This document shows positions 6,447 through 9,625 of a stretch of DNA of 9,625 nt, piece by piece. Position 1 is the stretch's first letter. The number at the start of each line of letters is the position of its first letter. The notes under the pieces were generated by a model. That model had not been told where the DNA came from and searched no databases. It saw nothing but the letters and a program-made list of their open reading frames with translations. The stretch comes from Brevundimonas sp. (GTDB taxonomy: Bacteria; Pseudomonadota; Alphaproteobacteria; Caulobacterales; Caulobacteraceae), in NCBI GenBank assembly GCA_022712235.1, contig JALAGW010000255.1, forward strand, positions 1 through 9,625, read 5' to 3'. The translations under genes and the position numbers were made by a program.

Positions 6447-7021
6447 CGGCGGCCCAGGGCGACCTGTTCGGCGATGCGCCTGCCCCGGTGACGAAACCGG
6501 ACGGCTTCGACTACTGGCCCGGGGTTCTGTCCGCCGACGAGCAGACCGAACTGGCGTGGCAGCTTCAGAGCCTGAGCTTCAAACCCTATGAGCACATGGG
6601 CTACCAGGGATTCAGGCGCATCGTCGCCTTTGGCCGGCGCTATGACATGGAGCGGAGCAGGCTGGAGGTCGCGGATCCCTGGCCGGACTTCCTGCAAGTC
6701 CTGCTGGCCCGCCTCACGGAGCGGATCGGCCTGGACAGGGGCGACTTCGTTCAGGCTCTCATCAATGAATACGCCCCCGGCGCCGGGATCGGCTGGCACC
6801 GCGACCGGCCGGTCTATGGCGAAATCCTCGGCGTCTCCCTGCTGGCGCCCTGCGTCATGCGCCTGCGACAGAGGGACGGGGCGGGCTGGCGTCGGTCAGC
6901 GGCGCCGCTGGCGCCAGGATCGGCCTATCGGCTGTCGGGCGAGGCGCGCCGGGAATGGGAGCACTCTATCTCGCCGATGTCGGCGCTGCGCTATTCGATC
7001 ACCTTCAGGACCCTGGCCTGA
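6443..7021 (+). CDS. alkB: AlkB-family alpha-ketoglutarate-dependent dioxygenase
   Basis: A 192-residue Fe(II)/2-oxoglutarate dioxygenase that would oxidatively remove N-alkyl lesions such as 1-methyladenine and 3-methylcytosine from nucleic acids. The iron triad is H119 and D121 (GWHRDRP) plus H174 (EHSI). R183 and R189 in RYSITFR bind 2-oxoglutarate; INEYAPGAGIGWH is the usual lead-in to the HxD motif. KPYEHMGYQGFRR (47-59) corresponds to the nucleotide-recognition lid. The frame is open upstream inside dinB, but the ATG at 6443 overlaps the dinB stop as ATGA, the normal translational-coupling arrangement, and gives a family-length protein. Residues 5-9, QGDLF, match the beta-clamp-binding pentapeptide pattern; E. 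coli AlkB also begins with an LDLF sequence. It faces the DUF6880 gene across only four bases. Confidence 0.92.
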   Translation: MTAAQGDLFGDAPAPVTKPDGFDYWPGVLSADEQTELAWQLQSLSFKPYEHMGYQGFRRIVAFGRRYDMERSRLEVADPWPDFLQVLLARLTERIGLDRGDFVQALINEYAPGAGIGWHRDRPVYGEILGVSLLAPCVMRLRQRDGAGWRRSAAPLAPGSAYRLSGEARREWEHSISPMSALRYSITFRTLA

Positions 7022-7025
7022 GCGG

Positions 7026-8228
7026 TCAGGCCTGGTAGCCCAGGATCTCGGCCGCCTCGGGGTAACGCTGGGCCAGCCGCGCCGCCCAGTCGGCGCCCAT
7101 GGATCTGGCGGCCCTGGCCTCGCGCGGCCTGGCCAGAACAAGGCCGGCGGCCTCGCGATGCGCCGGCCAGTCCATGAGAAAACGCATGGCCGCTTCGAAG
7201 TCGGGGTGGACGGCGGCATGGGCGAAGGCCCGGTCGAGGGCCTCGACGTCGTCGAAGTCGGGCAGGCGAGCGAGGTAGTCGCGCAGGACCGGGGCTGACA
7301 GGTCGCGCTCGAACAGCTCCCAGCGCAGGGCCTGGGCCTCATCACGGCGGCCTTCGGCGTCGAGCAGGTCGATCGAGGCGGCCTCCCAGGCGGGCGTCAG
7401 TCGCGGCGCGCCTTCCTTGGGGCTGTGGCCGAAGGTCCAGCGGCGGTTCGACGGGGAGGGGCTGAGCGCGGTCTCAAGCGCCGCCCGAGCCTCGATGACG
7501 CGACCGGCGGCGAGAAGACGGCGGGCGATGTCGGCGGCGATATCCGGCGAACCGGCCTGTTCCGGGGTGACCAGAGACAGCCAGAGGTCCAGATCCTCCG
7601 CCTTGTCGGCGAGGCGACGGATGAGGTTGCGTCCGGCCGGCGTCTTTCTGGAGGCGGCGTCGAGGCTGGCGAGGAAGCTGCGGGCGAGATTAGGGCTGAC
7701 GGCGTCGCCGGCCGCGGCGATCCACCGGCCGTAGTCCTGAGGCCGGCGACGAAGGGCGTCGCTTAGCTCGCGGGCGGCGCCTTCGCCCGCCGTTTCGGCC
7801 AGGGCGAAGAGGTCGGGCGCGGCCGTCTCGAATCCGACGACCAGTTCGCCCTTGGTGTCCTTCACGCGGGCGGCGAGGCCTGGATAGAGGTCGAACCAGC
7901 GCACCAGCACAGCCAGGGCCTCGGCAGGCGCCTCGGGGGCCAGGCGCTCGACGATCATGCGGCGATGCGCCTCGAGATCCTCGATCAGTTCGCCCCGTTT
8001 GCGCCAGGACACGCGGGTGCGGGCGGCGGCGAGGGCGGTCAGCCGCTTGTCGATCTCCAGCGCAAGAACCTCAGGACCGGCCTCCGCGGCGAGTTCCAGC
8101 CTGAGCCGGCGTTTGAGGTTGGCGTTGCCGGCCCCGGCCTCGATCAGCAGGTCGGCCAGGCGAGGTGCGCCGAGGTGGACAAGGCTGGCTGCGGAAAGCC
8201 GGGTCGAGATCCGTGATTGTCGCGCCAT
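7026..8228 (-). CDS. DUF6880 family helical-repeat protein
   Basis: A 400-residue, almost wholly alpha-helical, Ala/Leu/Arg/Glu-rich protein that looks like the DUF6880 family. The N-terminal block HLGAPRLADLLIEAG...LKRRLRLELAA, followed by EIDKRLTALAAARTRVSWRKRGELIEDLE, is typical. The middle and end carry helix pairs with TPR-like spacing (for example RRLLAAGRVIEARAALETAL and ASIDLLDAEGRRDEAQALRWELFE). There is no signal peptide or membrane segment, so a cytosolic scaffold or protein-binding role is plausible, but the family has no assigned function. The ATG at 8228 is preceded by AAAGGA four bases upstream. A GCTATGAA sequence on the minus strand near 8278-8271 could be its -10 element. 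Confidence 0.8.
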   Translation of the reverse strand: MARQSRISTRLSAASLVHLGAPRLADLLIEAGAGNANLKRRLRLELAAEAGPEVLALEIDKRLTALAAARTRVSWRKRGELIEDLEAHRRMIVERLAPEAPAEALAVLVRWFDLYPGLAARVKDTKGELVVGFETAAPDLFALAETAGEGAARELSDALRRRPQDYGRWIAAAGDAVSPNLARSFLASLDAASRKTPAGRNLIRRLADKAEDLDLWLSLVTPEQAGSPDIAADIARRLLAAGRVIEARAALETALSPSPSNRRWTFGHSPKEGAPRLTPAWEAASIDLLDAEGRRDEAQALRWELFERDLSAPVLRDYLARLPDFDDVEALDRAFAHAAVHPDFEAAMRFLMDWPAHREAAGLVLARPREARAARSMGADWAARLAQRYPEAAEILGYQA

Positions 8229-8316
8229 GACGTCCTTTGATGCGGGGGCGAAGCTTCGTCCGCGACGTCTTCATAGCACGGAGGGGAAGAGGTCGGTTCC
8301 GCTCGCATCGATGGGC

Positions 8317-8347
8317 GTCTCCCGCGCCGGCCTACCCGGCAGGAGAC
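8317..8347 (+). other. Stem-loop in the leader of the 70-residue gene
   Basis: GTCTCC (8317-8322) pairs with GGAGAC (8342-8347), and inside it GCCGG (8326-8330) pairs with CCGGC (8336-8340) around a 5-base loop. The 11-bp interrupted hairpin has no following T-run and lies about 50 bases before the ATG of the next gene, so a leader regulatory element is more plausible than a terminator. It matches no riboswitch I recognise. Confidence 0.35.
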
Positions 8348-8395
8348 ACCGTGGGCCCTGCCGTGCATTAGAGCGGCTCACGAGGAGGCGCCGAC

Positions 8396-8608
8396 ATGCC
8401 CAAGGTCAACGACACCGTTCATATCCGTTTTTCCATGCGCGGCATGTCGGGGCCTTTCTGGCAGACCAACGCCACGGTGGCTTCGGTCAGCGGCGCCTCG
8501 CTTCTGCTGGACGGGCTGGATCGCCAAGTTCCGGCTGTGGCGTCCGAGTTGAAGCGGGCTGGGGAAGGACGATGGACGCTCGACTGGGAGGTGCGTCGCC
8601 GGCCCTGA
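8396..8608 (+). CDS. Small protein of unknown function (70 aa)
   Basis: I do not recognise this family. The 70 residues look like a compact beta-rich domain: alternating strands VNDTVHIRFSM, ATVASVSGASLLLDGL and RWTLDWEVRRR, with no signal peptide or membrane segment. A strong Shine-Dalgarno GAGGAGG (8382-8388) lies 7 bases before the ATG, and third codon positions are mostly G/C, so the gene is probably real. It is basic overall (many Arg/Lys). The start is divergent from the DUF6880 gene (167 bases apart), and a hairpin lies in its leader. Confidence 0.7.
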   Translation: MPKVNDTVHIRFSMRGMSGPFWQTNATVASVSGASLLLDGLDRQVPAVASELKRAGEGRWTLDWEVRRRP

Positions 8609-8786
8609 ACGCCGCGCAATGGTAGGCGAGCGCCAAGCTTTGCCGTAAACCAGTGTCGTGGGAGCGACCGACCTCGTTCCCAAAGACGGTTCGACTCGTC
8701 TCTCGCCGAGCGGGTCGGACCGTCGCCTCGACGATCCTGAACACGGGTCGATGGCGTTCGGGCTCTGGAGAGTCCACACTGGGCCC

Positions 8787-8954
8787 ATGGAATCAGGGCT
8801 CAAGATCGAGAACGGGTGGTCGCGCCGCGGCTATGGCGGGGGCGGCTTCGAGGTCTATCGCGGCAAGGGCCGCCATGCTCGTCGGCTGCAACCCTCGGCG
8901 TCCGGCGGCATCCTCTTCAGCCTCTTCATGAGCTGGCTCCGCGGCAAGGCTTGA
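8787..8954 (+). CDS. Small Gly/Arg-rich protein with hydrophobic C-terminus (55 aa)
   Basis: Not recognised. From the ATG at 8787 the codons show the strong G/C third-position bias of the neighbourhood, while the in-frame upstream extension to 8658 does not, so I place the start here; an ATG at 8751 is an alternative. The protein has a Gly/Arg/Tyr-rich middle (WSRRGYGGGGFEVYRGKGRHARR) and a short hydrophobic end (GGILFSLFMSWLRGK), reminiscent of a basic, membrane-touching or nucleic-acid-binding peptide. The only Shine-Dalgarno-like sequence (GGAGAG, 8767-8772) is 14 bases away, further than ideal. Existence as a gene is likely but unproven. Confidence 0.45.
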   Translation: MESGLKIENGWSRRGYGGGGFEVYRGKGRHARRLQPSASGGILFSLFMSWLRGKA

Positions 8955-9003
8955 GCCGCCCGACCGAAATCGGGAAGCGCTTGTGAAAGAGCGCGGCGCC
9001 CGA

Positions 9004-9028
9004 GGAACTTTGAGAGAGCGGCAGGGTT
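9004..9028 (+). promoter_or_regulatory. EcfG/SigT-like promoter, GGAAC-N16-GGTT
   Basis: GGAAC (9004-9008), 16 bases, GGTT (9025-9028): one mismatch to the EcfG consensus (GGAAC-N16-CGTT), with the GTT core kept. Initiation would fall near 9033-9036, exactly at the start of a perfect hairpin and about 75 bases before a terminator hairpin, with no protein gene between. Confidence 0.5.
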
Positions 9029-9032
9029 GATA

Positions 9033-9158
9033 GTCTGATCGCCAGGTGAAAATCAGACGATTGAGGTTAGGATCATCGCTCAGAAACGGGTGAAGCCCAG
9101 CCCCCAATGAAAGCCCGACGCGCACCCCGACAGGGGCAACGCCGGGCTTTCGCTGTTT
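9033..9158 (+). ncRNA. Candidate stress-induced small RNA 1 (~125 nt)
   Basis: No coding frame is credible here, but the stretch has the parts of an sRNA gene. An EcfG-like promoter ends at 9028. The predicted 5' end starts with a perfect 7-bp hairpin, GTCTGAT (9033-9039) / ATCAGAC (9052-9058), with a 12-base loop. A mostly unpaired middle follows with a C-rich run (CCCAGCCCCC, 9096-9105), and a terminator hairpin closes the unit. Size and stress-sigma control recall GsrN, the SigT-dependent sRNA of Caulobacter crescentus, but I cannot show sequence homology. The C-rich run could pair with G-rich ribosome-binding regions. Both ends are inferred. Confidence 0.45.
9109..9158 (+). terminator. 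Terminator hairpin at the end of candidate sRNA 1
   Basis: GAAAGCCCG (9109-9117) pairs perfectly with CGGGCTTTC (9143-9151); inside it CCCC (9125-9128) pairs with GGGG (9133-9136) around GACA. The stem ends in TTTC and is followed by GCTGTTT, a broken T-run. The A-rich left flank could let it work in both directions. Confidence 0.6.
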
Positions 9159-9159
9159 C

Positions 9160-9360
9160 CGGGCAGCCCTGCATTGGCACGTTCGCGGTATTTGGTCCGC
9201 CTGGCTGAACTGCTTCGCTATTGGCGGAGGGCGGACCTTCAACGCGCCCGGCTGACCGTCCGCGAATGTAGGGCCGACGTCAGCGCCCGCCTGCGCGGCG
9301 GCGGACGGCTCTTGTCATAGGTGCAGCGCTTTGCGCGGAGGGGTGAGGCCGTCAGGTTCA
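9160..9360. other. Intergenic stretch with two long inverted repeats, no gene seen
   Basis: No frame here has a ribosome-binding site, codon bias or a recognisable product. Two perfect 8-bp inverted repeats stand out: GGTCCGCC (9194-9201) / GGCGGACC (9230-9237) with a 28-base loop, and CCGTCCGC (9256-9263) / GCGGACGG (9301-9308) with a 37-base loop. In a GC-rich background such repeats are not rare, so their meaning is open. Confidence 0.3.
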
Positions 9361-9363
9361 GTG

Positions 9364-9393
9364 TTGACGGCAATGTCAAGTAGTGCGCTTTAT
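9364..9393 (+). promoter_or_regulatory. Housekeeping-type promoter ahead of candidate sRNA 2
   Basis: TTGACG (9364-9369), a full match to the Caulobacter -35 core, is followed after 18 bases by CTTTAT (9388-9393), a moderate -10 match. Initiation would be near 9400, where the first hairpin of the candidate RNA begins. Confidence 0.45.
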
Positions 9394-9399
9394 GGGCCG

Positions 9400-9512
9400 T
9401 GCAATCACAGGTTTTGGAATCCCGTGGTTGTCCTGCTGGCCCGAGCCTCTTGGGTCGACGTGTTTATCCCCTCCTTGACCCGTTCCGGTTTGCCGGAGCG
9501 GGTTCTTCTTTT
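9400..9512 (+). ncRNA. Candidate small RNA 2 (~113 nt) with exposed anti-Shine-Dalgarno stretch
   Basis: This stretch folds by eye into three consecutive hairpins. Stem 1: CAATCAC (9402-9408) / GTGGTTG (9424-9430) with one G-U pair. Stem 2: GGCCCGAG (9438-9445) / CTTGGGTC (9449-9456) around CCT, with G-U pairs. The last is the intrinsic terminator at 9478-9512. Between stem 2 and the terminator lies an unpaired run containing CCTCCTT (9470-9476), complementary to the Shine-Dalgarno AAGGAGG. Alphaproteobacterial trans-acting sRNAs with CCUCC-type loops that mask ribosome-binding sites are known, so a post-transcriptional repressor is a reasonable guess. No open frame with a ribosome-binding site is present. 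Boundaries are inferred from promoter and terminator. Confidence 0.5.
9478..9512 (+). terminator. Strong intrinsic terminator
   Basis: ACCCGTTCCGG (9478-9488) pairs with CCGGAGCGGGT (9493-9503) over 11 bp with one G-U pair and a TTTG loop, followed by the T-rich run TTCTTCTTTT. The T-run is only on the + strand, so it ends a rightward transcript although no rightward protein gene lies upstream within 500 bases. Its last T is the first base of the reverse-complement stop codon of the leftward gene. Confidence 0.8.
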
Positions 9513-9625
9513 CAGGCGGCAAGGGCGCTCATCAGCCACTGCTTGAACGCCGCCGCGTCAGCGGCAGTCTCGACAGCGTAGTTGTCGCCCTGGGCGTAGA
9601 ACCATCGGTCGCCGGGCCGCTCTAC
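9512..9625 (-). CDS. C-terminal fragment of a protein of unknown function (5' partial at window edge)
   Basis: On the minus strand a frame runs in from the right edge to a TGA at 9514-9512 and encodes 37 residues, including DRWFYAQGDNYAVETAADAAAFKQWLMSALAA. Codon third positions are mostly G/C, and the strand-then-helix pattern (RWFYAQGD, then ETAADAAAFKQWL) looks like the end of a small folded domain. I do not recognise the family and the N-terminal part lies outside the window. It converges on candidate sRNA 2, whose terminator T-run overlaps its stop codon. Confidence 0.6.
   Translation of the reverse strand, partial: VERPGDRWFYAQGDNYAVETAADAAAFKQWLMSALAA

Noticed and set aside
8676..8692. 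GTTC...GTTC upstream of the 55-residue gene as an SOS box
   Set aside because: The half-sites are 9 bases apart, not 7.
8793..9242. 149-codon minus-strand frame at the right end
   Set aside because: Crosses the predicted promoter, hairpins and terminator of candidate sRNA 1 and the 55-residue gene; no ribosome-binding site or recognisable domain.
1..9625. CRISPR array, tRNA, rRNA, insertion sequence or phage genes
   Set aside because: No regularly spaced repeats, no cloverleaf or rRNA signatures, no transposase or terminal inverted repeats with target duplications were seen.

Overview
The window is high-GC DNA (roughly two thirds G+C by eye) from an alphaproteobacterium, most likely Caulobacterales (Brevundimonas/Caulobacter-like). 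Supporting signs are strong G/C third-position codon use, two LexA boxes of the alphaproteobacterial direct-repeat type (GTTC-N7-GTTC), promoters of the EcfG/SigT general-stress type (GGAAC-N16-CGTT), and families common in this order (DUF7662, DUF6880, an Lgt-like/TlpA fusion). The assignment is inference from content; no database was searched. The first ~115 bases are abnormally C-rich and look like degraded base calls at a contig end.

Layout. 1-333: 3' end of a YcaQ-type winged-helix DNA glycosylase gene (+). 340-354: LexA box, then a long leader to a small DUF7662 gene (569-835, +). 881-1132: an 83-residue protein of unknown function (-) with a perfect EcfG-type promoter. 1296-2195: an endonuclease/exonuclease/phosphatase-fold lipoprotein (+). 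2323-3027: a glutathione S-transferase-like protein (+) with a terminator at 3140-3166. 3204-4361: a fold-type I PLP aminotransferase (+). 4406-5206: a membrane-anchored TlpA-like thiol-disulfide oxidoreductase (-). 5331-5345: LexA box. 5367-6446 and 6443-7021: dinB and alkB (+), overlapping by ATGA. 7026-8228: a 400-residue DUF6880 helical-repeat protein (-). 8396-8608 and 8787-8954: two small unknown proteins (+). 8955-9511 has no convincing protein gene but holds two candidate small RNAs with promoters and terminator hairpins. 9512-9625: 3' end of an unknown gene (-).

How it fits together. DNA repair is the main theme. The dinB-alkB pair joins a translesion polymerase to an alkylation-reversal dioxygenase, probably as one LexA-controlled unit, and a crosslink-repair-type glycosylase fragment lies next to the second LexA box. 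Stress control is the second theme: one small protein and one candidate sRNA have EcfG-type promoters. The aminotransferase, GST, TlpA-like and EEP genes look like independent single-gene units.

The most interesting parts are the two candidate sRNAs at the right end, one of which carries an exposed anti-Shine-Dalgarno stretch, the SOS-linked dinB-alkB operon with a clamp-binding-like motif at the AlkB N-terminus, and the LexA box ahead of a DUF7662 gene.
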